In this document: positions 1 to 7,049 of the stretch, one piece after another
Layout of the letters: each line of letters begins with the position of its first letter
Numbering within the stretch: the first letter of the stretch is position 1
Virus record (IMG/VR): IMGVR_UViG_3300025120_000276
Location: 1-32,557 of that record
Reading direction: 5' to 3' (one strand)
Source of the DNA: a virus
Length of the DNA stretch: 32,557 nucleotides
Notes under the pieces: generated by a model
What the model was told of the DNA's origin: nothing
The model's input: the letters and a program-made list of their open reading frames with translations, nothing else
The model's database searches: none
Position numbers and translations under genes: made by a program

Positions 1-45
1 AAGGGTGAGACTGCGAGGATTTTGGCGGAGGATAAGGAGTGTTAG
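1..45 (+). CDS. C-terminal end of an unidentified gene (partial)
   Basis: Frame 1 is open from the first base and ends at a TAG at 43-45, giving a 14-residue tail rich in charged residues (KGETARILAEDKEC). It could be the end of a rightward gene that starts outside the window. Too little is present to identify it, and a chance open stretch of this length is quite possible. Confidence 0.3.
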   Translation, partial: KGETARILAEDKEC

Positions 46-113
46 TTGGTCTTCAGTCATGTGAGAAGTTTAGTTGAATTGTGGGTTGGGTGCAAGCACT
101 AATCGCATCTTTT

Positions 114-332
114 TTATTTTATTTCTTTGATGCCGACATAGTGAAAAGTCTTCCAAACCTGTTTGTTTCCAGTCTTGCTGCCGTCACTCTTATCGACAAC
201 CTTACCCGTTGCGAACCAGCTACCAGTGCGAACAATCTTTTTGATTATATACTTCATCTCATGACCGCTCTTGGCAGTGCGGTAAGTTATTTGTTTTCCG
301 ATCAGCTCATTGATGTTGTGTTCGTTTGTCAT
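114..332 (-). CDS. Small basic protein, unknown function
   Basis: A 72-residue lysine-rich protein that I do not recognise. It has no membrane segment or cysteine motif. The alternation of charged and hydrophobic residues (GKQITYRTAKSGHEMKYIIK) looks like a small beta-rich fold. I prefer it over the opposite-strand ORF at 81-404 because its composition is soluble-protein-like, whereas the other reads as scrambled hydrophobic sequence. There is no Shine-Dalgarno sequence before the ATG. A -10-like TAAAAT lies six bases upstream of the start, matching the leaderless arrangement seen elsewhere in the window. Function unknown. Confidence 0.6.
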   Translation of the reverse strand: MTNEHNINELIGKQITYRTAKSGHEMKYIIKKIVRTGSWFATGKVVDKSDGSKTGNKQVWKTFHYVGIKEIK

Positions 333-338
333 GGGGAT

Positions 339-344
339 ATTTTA
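339..344 (-). promoter_or_regulatory. Putative leaderless promoter of the 332-114 gene
   Basis: On the minus strand TAAAAT is followed by six bases and then the ATG at 332. At normal -10 to +1 spacing the transcript would begin at or next to the start codon. No Shine-Dalgarno sequence is present. Inference from spacing only. Confidence 0.35.
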
Positions 345-406
345 CTGCAAGGATCGACTAAACACAAGATCTTTTTTGCATTTTTGTGCGTTATTTTTGC
401 CTAATA

Positions 407-501
407 GGCCCACCCCATTAATTAGAAAAAAAAGTACTTGACAACCGACAGACTGGCGGGGGGAGTGAATTCTCATTATATAAACGGCCCCCACCCCATT
501 T
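407..501 (+). repeat. Imperfect direct repeat in a 236-bp intergenic region
   Basis: The region 333-568 holds no convincing gene. GGCCCACCCCATTA at 407-420 recurs as GGCCCCCACCCCATTTA at 486-502, each followed by an AT-rich stretch. The two C-rich units stand out in AT-rich sequence and lie upstream of the gene at 569. A regulatory role is possible but unproven. A TTGACA at 438-443 has no properly spaced -10 element. Confidence 0.35.
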
Positions 502-554
502 AATAAAACGTGGCCGCCGCCAACCAAAGTAAATATATAAAAACCCAAAAAAAA

Positions 555-563
555 GTGTAACAT
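555..563 (+). promoter_or_regulatory. GTGTAA-type leaderless promoter of the 569 gene
   Basis: GTGTAACAT is followed by five bases (ACTGT) and then the ATG at 569. No Shine-Dalgarno sequence is present, and no TTGACA-like -35 lies at the expected place. This is one of several sites sharing GTG followed by a TAAxxT-like hexamer immediately before a start codon. Confidence 0.5.
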
Positions 564-568
564 ACTGT

Positions 569-1390
569 ATGACATACCGAAATATGCCCGTGGCTGTTGG
601 CGGGAGTGATTATTTACCAGCCCAGAGCGTATCTGTAGATTACTCTACGAGTTTCGAGTCCAACCGGAAGTTGGGGTCTTCTATTGACCAAAATGATCAG
701 TTGAGGTTTGTGGGCGATGCCCCATGTAGTATAAGTCTATCTTTTGTTTTACATGAAGGTTATCAGGAGAACGCCTACGAATTCTTGAGTGATGCGGATA
801 ATCAGACTGGGTCGTTTGGTTTTGATGTGATGATCGGGGGGAATTCTTTCTCTGGTTGTTTTTTAGATGATTATAGTGTTTCAGTGAGGCCATTTGAGCC
901 TGTAACAGTGAGTGCCAAGTTTACGAGCTATGATCCAAGCACAGCCGCCATTACTTCTGCTAACGAGCAAACATCTTTGAATACGGCATTGGATAGCAAT
1001 CAAATAGTATATGGACACACATGTTCTGTGTTGGGGAACGGAGGCTCTGTTTTGAATACGGATGTCTTGAGTGACATAAGCTATAAAAAAAATTATAATA
1101 GAAGCCCCGTTTATACCTTGGGCGCTTCTGCTGCATCAAGTCATTTGGTGGATGGGGCCGAAGCTGTTATGACTATCGAGTCCACAGGTCTGAACTCTTT
1201 GATTAATTATGATGGAACTAAGCTAACATCCTTCTTCACGATAGATCTCTCTGATTCGGCTGGCCAATCTATAACTAATTTTGGTAATATCACCATGCCG
1301 AGCGGCAGTTCTGTGACCGCCCAGAGCTATAATGTGGCTGGTGGAGACACTTTGGCTGCGAATGCGACGATTACACATGTAATTCTCTAA
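569..1390 (+). CDS. Tail-tube-like structural protein (paralog 1 of 4)
   Basis: A 273-residue, Ser/Thr/Asn-rich, beta-rich protein without signal peptide or membrane segment. Residues 95-114 (SGCFLDDYSVSVRPFEPVTV) align by eye with the hallmark block of three other proteins here: residues 132-151 of the 14785-13682 product, 92-110 of the 25367 product and 151-170 of the 27097 product. The last two follow the tape measure. I infer a tail-tube or tube-decorating role. This copy is the outlier: it sits alone upstream of phoH, away from the tail module, and its shared block is the most diverged (the Gly-Ser-Leu-Pro centre is replaced by Pro-Phe-Glu-Pro). The start is fixed by the ATG next to the GTGTAA promoter. 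The structural role is likely; the exact position in the virion is unknown. Confidence 0.6.
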   Translation: MTYRNMPVAVGGSDYLPAQSVSVDYSTSFESNRKLGSSIDQNDQLRFVGDAPCSISLSFVLHEGYQENAYEFLSDADNQTGSFGFDVMIGGNSFSGCFLDDYSVSVRPFEPVTVSAKFTSYDPSTAAITSANEQTSLNTALDSNQIVYGHTCSVLGNGGSVLNTDVLSDISYKKNYNRSPVYTLGASAASSHLVDGAEAVMTIESTGLNSLINYDGTKLTSFFTIDLSDSAGQSITNFGNITMPSGSSVTAQSYNVAGGDTLAANATITHVIL

Positions 1391-1396
1391 AAAACA

Positions 1397-1408
1397 GTGT
1401 AATATAAG
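1397..1408 (+). promoter_or_regulatory. GTGTAA-type leaderless promoter of phoH
   Basis: GTGTAATATAAG at 1397-1408 is followed by five bases and the ATG at 1414. The -10 could be TAATAT or TATAAG. The site begins only seven bases after the stop of the preceding gene. There is no Shine-Dalgarno sequence. Confidence 0.5.
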
Positions 1409-1413
1409 TACAT

Positions 1414-2136
1414 ATGGCTCGCAAAAAGTCGGAAGAGAAGAAGGTGTCATTTGACATGATGGCAGAGTTTGAGAAATCAATCAAATTCAATAGAAGGAGA
1501 TTTAGATTCAGTGCCAAACAAAAAAAATTCCTAGAAATAATACTAGACCCCGAATCAAAGATTATATTCGTTTCAGGCCCAGCTGGTAGCTCGAAAACGT
1601 ATATGTCGCTGTACGGCATGCTGAAGTTGATGGAGGACAACTTCGATAGGGATATTTTGTATGTCCGAAGTATTGTTGAGAGCGCAGACCGTGGTTTGGG
1701 CAGTTTACCCGGTGATATTACAGAAAAGTTCGATCCGTTCCTAGGACCGCTCCATGATAAGATGGAGGAGATCATTGCGCCCGGAGATGCGACATTTCTC
1801 AAGCAAAAAGAGAAAATATCGGCAGTCCCAATAAATTTCCTGCGTGGGGCTAGCTGGCAGAACAAATTAATCTTCGCAGACGAGGCTCAGAACTTCACAT
1901 TGAAGGAATTGACGACTTTGATCACCAGAATAGGGGAAGACAGTAAAATTATCATTGGAGGAGACTTTTTTCAAAGCGACATCAACGGAAAGAGCGGGTT
2001 TAAGCCCATGTTCGACAAATTCGATGATGATGGTGCCAAAGAAATGGGGATTCATACATTTAGTTTCAATGAAAATGATATTGTGCGTAGCAAGATACTG
2101 AAATTCATCATTAAGAGGTTGGAAGAGACCAAATAG
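1414..2136 (+). CDS. phoH: PhoH-like ATPase
   Basis: A 240-residue P-loop ATPase of the PhoH family. Walker A is GPAGSSKT at residues 55-62. The conserved segment RSIVESADRGLGSLPGDITEK-like covers about 85-105, and Walker B is LIFADEAQN at 152-160. The C-terminal FSFNENDIVRSKILKFI is also a family signature. PhoH proteins are related to the helicase part of RNA-metabolism ATPases, and phoH is common in marine phages, where its role is still debated (RNA turnover or phosphate stress). The length suits a single-domain phage PhoH with no PIN or KH domain. It is followed by a zinc-ribbon gene and a sigma factor, a context that favours nucleic-acid or transcription work over phosphate metabolism. 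It appears to have its own leaderless promoter. Confidence 0.93.
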   Translation: MARKKSEEKKVSFDMMAEFEKSIKFNRRRFRFSAKQKKFLEIILDPESKIIFVSGPAGSSKTYMSLYGMLKLMEDNFDRDILYVRSIVESADRGLGSLPGDITEKFDPFLGPLHDKMEEIIAPGDATFLKQKEKISAVPINFLRGASWQNKLIFADEAQNFTLKELTTLITRIGEDSKIIIGGDFFQSDINGKSGFKPMFDKFDDDGAKEMGIHTFSFNENDIVRSKILKFIIKRLEETK

Positions 2137-2171
2137 GTGTAAGTAGAATTTACTACTTAACTTATTATAAT
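2137..2171 (+). promoter_or_regulatory. Promoter region of the zinc-ribbon/sigma operon
   Basis: GTGTAA at 2137-2142 is followed by a consensus TATAAT at 2166-2171, which lies seven bases before the ATG at 2179. The proximal TATAAT fits a leaderless start. The distal GTGTAA could be a second start point giving a leader of about 30 nt, or chance. Confidence 0.45.
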
Positions 2172-2178
2172 AAAAATA

Positions 2179-2505
2179 ATGAATCACATATTTTGTTTTA
2201 ACTGTGGGAACAAGATTCAATACAATCTATCCAAGCCCAATTTCTGCACAAGTTGTGGAACTTCTCTGAAGACGGGCGAATCCTCTGCTTCAGTGGCTGC
2301 CCCCACTAAGCAAATTAAAAATAATAAAATCCAACCACTCTCCGAAGATGAGACAGATGCAGAGTTCGTGCCTAACATTAATAGGATAGAAGTGGAAACT
2401 GAACAATTTGGTGGTTCATTCACCATAGGTTCTCTGGCAGGAGAGAAAACTCAGCCAGACTTCAAAGAAAAAACAACCTACGATATCGATGAGTTCACCA
2501 AATAA
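2179..2505 (+). CDS. Zinc-ribbon protein
   Basis: A 108-residue protein. Its N terminus is a treble-clef or zinc-ribbon motif: CFNCGNK at residues 6-12 and CTSCGTS at 23-29 give two CxxC pairs separated by 13 residues. The rest is acidic and low in complexity, probably disordered. Small zinc ribbons of this type often bind nucleic acid or RNA polymerase. The stop codon overlaps the start of the sigma-like gene (TAATG), so the two are translationally coupled, and I infer that this protein may work with the sigma factor. No enzymatic motif is visible. Confidence 0.7.
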   Translation: MNHIFCFNCGNKIQYNLSKPNFCTSCGTSLKTGESSASVAAPTKQIKNNKIQPLSEDETDAEFVPNINRIEVETEQFGGSFTIGSLAGEKTQPDFKEKTTYDIDEFTK

Positions 2506-3200
2506 TGTCAGACAAGAAAATATACGAAGACTTTTCGGATCTGATAAACATAGCCATCAAAAGACAAAGGTCTAGGTGGCGATTGGACGCAGTTAAATGG
2601 TTTGACTTCGAAGATGTAGAACAGGTAATCAAATCTCACATATATGTCAAATGGCACATGTGGGATCAAGAACGTCCAATCGAGCCGTGGTTAAATAGAG
2701 TTATAACAAACAAAATGTGGAACCTCATAAGAAACCATTACGGCTCTTATGTTAAGCCCTGCGTTTACTGTCAATACGCTAGAGATATGAACTGTTTGTT
2801 CACGCCATCCGGGTCTCAAGACACAACATGTGCAGAATACGCAAAATGGGCAAAGAAAAAGAAATATGGCTTAGAACTTAAGACCGCAACCTCTATTGAA
2901 GAAGCTCAGATCCAAGTCGGGAGTAAAATGGATGATTACATCGACTATGAACATTATTTTAAAAAATTAGACGTATTTATGAAGAAAAAGTTGTCTGAGC
3001 AACATTATACGGCTTACAAGATGATTTTTTTTGAAAAATACACAGAAGAGGAGGTCGCCCTATTTATGGGTTACAAAATAAGTGCTTCGAATGCAAAATT
3101 GGGATACCGACAGGTGAAAAACCTGAAACGCAAGTTTTACGAGGTAGCAGCTGGGATAATCAAAGAACAAGATATTTTTGGACATGAAACTGACAAATGA
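2505..3200 (+). CDS. Sigma-70-like factor with Cys4 insertion
   Basis: A 231-residue protein built like a two-domain (ECF- or gp55-type) sigma factor. Region 2-like sequence covers about 33-80: DFEDVEQ, then the pattern DQERPIEPWLNRVITNKMW, matching the classic 'D-P-x-R-P-F-x-x-W-L-x-x-I-x-x-N' run. Region 4-like helix-turn-helix sequence covers about 163-215 (LSEQHYTAYKMIFFEKYTEE then NAKLGYRQVKNLKRK). Between them Cys86, Cys89, Cys97 and Cys109 form a probable zinc-binding insert. Phage sigma factors such as T4 gp55 redirect host RNA polymerase to late promoters, and this one is a good candidate for recognising the GTGTAA motifs. No SD is visible; translation is probably coupled through the TAATG overlap with the zinc-ribbon gene. 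Confidence 0.75.
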   Translation: MSDKKIYEDFSDLINIAIKRQRSRWRLDAVKWFDFEDVEQVIKSHIYVKWHMWDQERPIEPWLNRVITNKMWNLIRNHYGSYVKPCVYCQYARDMNCLFTPSGSQDTTCAEYAKWAKKKKYGLELKTATSIEEAQIQVGSKMDDYIDYEHYFKKLDVFMKKKLSEQHYTAYKMIFFEKYTEEEVALFMGYKISASNAKLGYRQVKNLKRKFYEVAAGIIKEQDIFGHETDK

Positions 3201-4233
3201 ACAAGAAGGGTTCCTAAGGGAGAATTCAAGTAAAATACTGGACCTGATCGAGCTAACTAGAAAATGTTTCGACGATGACAGCTTAGACGGGAGATCTAAG
3301 GAGGGCCGTTCCGTCCGGAAGTTTTTGTCTGAGAACGGAATTACTTACAAGACTACTAGGCGCAAACCAGCTAAAAAAATTGAATTCACAGAGCAACAAA
3401 AGGAATTCATCATGGATCAGGCTGAAGATGGCCTCTCATCACTTGAAATTGCTAAATTGATCTTTCCAGAAAAGGATGTAAGACCGCTAAGTAACGAACA
3501 GCGTCAAGTTTTAACACATATTCAGGAAACCAACCCTGATTTTTTGCCATCTCAGGACGGAGGTGCCGTAAATGACTATTCTGCTCCTAAAAGTTCTAGC
3601 CGAATTGTAAAAAAGATAAACGATTCGACAGGAATAGGGTTAGATGACTCAAAATTAAACCGACAGAAGCAAATTTGCGTCAACAAACTGGGAATCAACC
3701 TGAGCAACAGCCGATTCTTAAAAATAATAAATAACTATTTAAACAAACAGGACCGTGAACTGTTTGAGCAGGAGTTCGTTCGTCTTACTTGGGATAAGCC
3801 TGATTTGACCGCTGACGAGCTTAACCTCTATTTGAATGTCTGTAAAGAGGTTATCAACCTAGAGGTCGTCTCAGCGCATCTGAACAAGCTTAACGAGATG
3901 TTTGACGTTGCTGATGACCAGACTGAGATGACTGTCCGGCTAGCAGAGATCATCAAAGCAAAATCACAAGAATATCATCAATGTGAGACCCGAATTGAGA
4001 ATTTAACGAAAAAGCTCCAAGGGGACCGTGCGGAGCGAATGAAGAAGAATCAAAAAGACCATGCCTCATTTCTCGCCATCGTTCAGATGTTCCAAGAGGA
4101 GGAAGAGCGTCAAACCATGATAAAAATGGCCGAGATGCAAAAAAAGATAATCAAAGAAGAGGCTGAGCGTTTAGAAGGTATGGCGGAGTGGAAAGCCCGT
4201 GTATTAGGAATTAGCAAAGACGATGCAATTTGA
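3184..4233 (+). CDS. HTH/coiled-coil protein, small-terminase candidate
   Basis: A 350-residue hydrophilic protein. About residues 65-95 contain an HTH-like stretch (FTEQQKEFIMDQAEDGLSS, then EIAKLIFPEKDV). The C-terminal third, about 255-335, is a strongly charged Glu/Lys/Arg-rich helix likely to form a coiled coil. A DNA-binding N terminus plus an oligomerising helix, encoded just ahead of the nuclease and large terminase, suggests the small terminase or another packaging DNA-recognition protein. No homology is certain from sequence alone. I chose ATG 3184 over an upstream in-frame TTG at 3178. It overlaps the sigma gene by 17 bases and the next gene by 11, so translation is coupled. Confidence 0.6.
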   Translation: MKLTNEQEGFLRENSSKILDLIELTRKCFDDDSLDGRSKEGRSVRKFLSENGITYKTTRRKPAKKIEFTEQQKEFIMDQAEDGLSSLEIAKLIFPEKDVRPLSNEQRQVLTHIQETNPDFLPSQDGGAVNDYSAPKSSSRIVKKINDSTGIGLDDSKLNRQKQICVNKLGINLSNSRFLKIINNYLNKQDRELFEQEFVRLTWDKPDLTADELNLYLNVCKEVINLEVVSAHLNKLNEMFDVADDQTEMTVRLAEIIKAKSQEYHQCETRIENLTKKLQGDRAERMKKNQKDHASFLAIVQMFQEEEERQTMIKMAEMQKKIIKEEAERLEGMAEWKARVLGISKDDAI

Positions 4234-5239
4234 ATGTAAAGAATGTGGCAAAGAGTTTAGTAGTCAACGCAGCCTACACACTCACCTTAAGGCTCATGAT
4301 ATGTTCATGGGTGAATACTACGTCAAGAACTACCCACGCCATGATAAGTTGACGGGCAAGCCTATAGAATTCAAGAGTGTAAAGCAGTATTTTTCATCCA
4401 ATTTTAATCGCCCTGCAAACATGTTAAAGTGGTGCAATACAGCACCAAAACATGAGGCAAAGGAGTTTGTATTGGAAGAGCTTAAAAAAAGACTTGAGGA
4501 AAAGGAACTTAGCCTAGCTCCATCTAGTCTATATCTAAAAACTGCTAAACTCCCTACCCTTGATATCATCAAGGATCTATTTGGCAGTTATGGTCTTTTG
4601 TGTAAAGAGCTAGGGGTGGAGCCAGCGTATAAGGAGAAATTGTGCGATGAATTTTTTGAGGATTATAATGATGCAGATATCTGTATTGACACTAGGGAGA
4701 ACAAACCCTTGAAGTTCAGCAAATCTCAGAGCATGAAGTTAGATTTTGGGGATTACACATTAACCCCCAATACATATACTTTCACACATGTAGAGAGAAA
4801 ATCCTTTAATGACTTCGCTACCACTGTCACCAATGGACATGATAGGTTTCTCAGGGAGCTTGATCGGTGCAAAAGTGTTGGATGTTATATGTTTATTGTA
4901 GTCGAAACCAACTTCAGTAAACTTGGGAAGACTAACAATTTCGCATACAAAAGGTTCAATCTTGATTATGTGTTTAATAAGATGAGGAGTATCGAAGCCC
5001 AATACGCTGACTGCTGCCAGTTTGTATTTAGCGGGTCTAGGAAAGATAGTCAGGAACTTATACCAAAAATTCTTTGTTTAGGCAAGAAGTTATGGAGAGT
5101 TGACCTGCAGTACTTTTGGAATAAAATTTTAGAAAAAAATGAGTTGGACAGAGGGGAACCAGAAACTATACAAGAAGTTTCAGAACATAAACCAAGAAAT
5201 ACTTTCAAAAGAAGGTTATATCGAAGAAGGCGAGGCTAA
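4223..5239 (+). CDS. C2H2 zinc finger fused to an XPF/ERCC4-type nuclease
   Basis: A 338-residue protein. Residues 5-25 are a textbook C2H2 finger: C5-x2-C8-x12-H21-x3-H25 with hydrophobic core F12 and L18. A middle domain with a basic helical stretch follows. About residues 153-290 carry an ERCC4/XPF nuclease pattern: DTRE at 156-159, DFGDY at 174-178, and VERKSFND at 190-197, matching the family signature GDx(n)ERKxxxD. The C terminus is very basic (RRLYRRRRG). XPF-family nucleases cut branched DNA. Located between the small-terminase candidate and terminase, it could trim replicating concatemers before packaging or act in recombination. The last 101 bases overlap the terminase gene in another frame. 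Confidence 0.8.
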   Translation: MQFECKECGKEFSSQRSLHTHLKAHDMFMGEYYVKNYPRHDKLTGKPIEFKSVKQYFSSNFNRPANMLKWCNTAPKHEAKEFVLEELKKRLEEKELSLAPSSLYLKTAKLPTLDIIKDLFGSYGLLCKELGVEPAYKEKLCDEFFEDYNDADICIDTRENKPLKFSKSQSMKLDFGDYTLTPNTYTFTHVERKSFNDFATTVTNGHDRFLRELDRCKSVGCYMFIVVETNFSKLGKTNNFAYKRFNLDYVFNKMRSIEAQYADCCQFVFSGSRKDSQELIPKILCLGKKLWRVDLQYFWNKILEKNELDRGEPETIQEVSEHKPRNTFKRRLYRRRRG

Positions 5240-7004
5240 GCTTCTTTTATATAAGTTTCTCAGGGAGAATCCGTCTTTTACATCCGAATTATTCACAGGT
5301 GTAAAATTATTTCCGTTTCAGCATATGGCTATTAAGTCCATGATGGAAACTGACTACTTCTTAGGGATATGGAGTCGGGGTATGAGTAAATCATTCTCTA
5401 CTGCTGTATTTGCCATACTCGATGCTATAATGAACCAAGGTGTTCAAATAGGTATTATCTCCAAGTCTTTTCGGCAATCTAAGATGATCTTCAAGAAGAT
5501 AGAGGATATCGCAAAAAGCCCAAAGGCTGAATTTTTATCTCAGTGTATCACAAGGACATCGAAGATGAATGATGAATGGGTTATGGAGATAGGCACTAGC
5601 AGTATCAGAGCCTTGCCGTTAGGCGATGGCGAAAAGCTTCGTGGTTTCCGTTTTCAAAGGATGATTATCGACGAGCTTCTCCTCATGCCTGAGAAAATAT
5701 ACAATGAGGTTATTATGCCATTCCTATCTGTTGTCGAAAACCCCACAGAAAGGCAGGAGGTATACGACCTTGAAACAAAGATGATAGAGGAAGGGGAGAT
5801 GGTTGAAGACGAAAGGACCCGTTGGCCAAACAACAAAATTATAGGTTTGTCCTCCGCATCTTACAAGTTTGAGTATTTGTTTAAGCTTTATCAGCAGTAT
5901 GAAAATTTAATTCTGAATGAAAATAAACAAGATGGCGCTCACAGAGTGATTATGCATTTTAGTTACGATTGTGCGCCTGCTCAGTTGTACGACCAAAACT
6001 TAATCAATCAATCCAAATCAACAATGAGCCAAGCTCAGTTCGACCGGGAGTTTGGAGCTTTGTTCACTGATGACAGTTCAGGGTATTTCAAAGTGAGTAA
6101 AATGGCGGGTTGTACTTTACCAGATGGAGAAGGTCAGTGCGTTGAGGTTGTAGGCGACCCTAAGTCCAAATACATACTGGCATTTGACCCTTCTTGGTCC
6201 GAGAGTGAAAGCTCAGACGATTTTGCGATGCTTTTGGTAAAGGTTCACCCAGAGACCCGCAAAGGGACTGTAGTGCATAGCTACGCCCTTTCTGGGACTA
6301 GTCTGCAAAACCACATAAAATACATGGCTTACTTACTGATGAACTTTAACATAGAAATGGTTGTGGGTGACTACAATGGAGGTCTGCAGTTTCTTAATGC
6401 ATGCAATGAAAGTGGCACATTCAAAAGGTTGAACCTAAATATGGGCCAAGTTGATGCTGAGTTAGACAATCAAAAGGAGTATGTTAAAAACTTACGTAAA
6501 TTAAAAAATAATATAAATAAAAAAGAAAGGAAGTTCGTATTTCTCAGAAAACCTAGTTCTGTTTGGATTAGATTTGCTAACGAGAATCTACAAGCCGCAT
6601 TCGATCATAAGCGCTTGTACTTTTCTGGTGCCGCCATGGATGACAACTACAACATGCAGAGGAAGGCTAATATCCCCATAGATAAACTGAAGTTTTTAAG
6701 GAATCAAGATATGGAAGAAAAAAACAAAGGGGCTAGGATGATTGATTTCGTAGAACACCAAAGAGATATGATGGACCTCATAAAAGTTCAATGCGCCTTG
6801 GTGCAAGTCACAACTTCCCCACAAGGGACCCAAAGTTTTGATCTCCCTCCAAACCTACGGAAACAGAAAGGGGCTGACAAGGCAAGGAAGGACTCCTATT
6901 CCGCAGTGGTTCTAGGGAATTGGGGCATGAATGTTTATTTCGATATGCTTGAAGATAAAGGTGACGATGTGCAAACGACTTTCACCCCAATGTTTATTTC
7001 TTAA
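5139..7004 (+). CDS. terL: Terminase large subunit
   Basis: A 621-residue packaging motor. The ATPase domain has a variant Walker A, SRGMSKS, at residues 79-85 and Walker B RMIIDE at 174-179, followed by a coupling motif (IIGLSSASYKF). The C-terminal RNase H-like nuclease shows AFDPSWSESESSDD with D350, GDYNGG with D411, and a late acidic segment (MIDFVEHQRDMMD). The length is normal for a T4/lambda-type large terminase. The enzyme translocates DNA into the prohead through the portal and cuts the concatemer. The start is the first ATG, in an AAAAAATG context without Shine-Dalgarno. It lies 101 bases inside the upstream nuclease gene, an unusually long overlap, but the N-terminal residues look like genuine protein. 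Confidence 0.95.
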   Translation: MSWTEGNQKLYKKFQNINQEILSKEGYIEEGEAKLLLYKFLRENPSFTSELFTGVKLFPFQHMAIKSMMETDYFLGIWSRGMSKSFSTAVFAILDAIMNQGVQIGIISKSFRQSKMIFKKIEDIAKSPKAEFLSQCITRTSKMNDEWVMEIGTSSIRALPLGDGEKLRGFRFQRMIIDELLLMPEKIYNEVIMPFLSVVENPTERQEVYDLETKMIEEGEMVEDERTRWPNNKIIGLSSASYKFEYLFKLYQQYENLILNENKQDGAHRVIMHFSYDCAPAQLYDQNLINQSKSTMSQAQFDREFGALFTDDSSGYFKVSKMAGCTLPDGEGQCVEVVGDPKSKYILAFDPSWSESESSDDFAMLLVKVHPETRKGTVVHSYALSGTSLQNHIKYMAYLLMNFNIEMVVGDYNGGLQFLNACNESGTFKRLNLNMGQVDAELDNQKEYVKNLRKLKNNINKKERKFVFLRKPSSVWIRFANENLQAAFDHKRLYFSGAAMDDNYNMQRKANIPIDKLKFLRNQDMEEKNKGARMIDFVEHQRDMMDLIKVQCALVQVTTSPQGTQSFDLPPNLRKQKGADKARKDSYSAVVLGNWGMNVYFDMLEDKGDDVQTTFTPMFIS

Positions 7005-7031
7005 CTTTTAAAAGTTAGAAAGTTACTTTGT

Positions 7032-7043
7032 GTGTAATATAAT
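7032..7043 (+). promoter_or_regulatory. GTGTAA-type leaderless promoter of the portal operon
   Basis: GTGTAATATAAT at 7032-7043 contains a perfect TATAAT (7038-7043), followed by six bases and the ATG at 7050. This is the clearest example of the motif. There is no Shine-Dalgarno sequence in the 45-base gap after terL and no recognisable -35. Confidence 0.6.
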
Positions 7044-7049
7044 ATTGTA

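Noticed and set aside
81-404. Rightward ORF of 107 residues opposite the small leftward gene
   Set aside because: It reads as scrambled hydrophobic sequence and has no start signal. The minus-strand frame has better composition and a promoter-like element at the right distance.
438-482. TTGACA followed by TATATA as a promoter
   Set aside because: The spacing between the two elements is far outside the 16-18 bases needed. No -10 hexamer lies at the correct distance.
342-575. Leftward ORF of 77 residues in the 5' intergenic region
   Set aside because: It runs through the promoter of the 569 gene, has no start signal and shows no protein-like pattern.
3178-3183. TTG start for the HTH/coiled-coil gene
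   Set aside because: An ATG lies six bases further on, in frame, with a protein-like beginning. The TTG would add only two residues.
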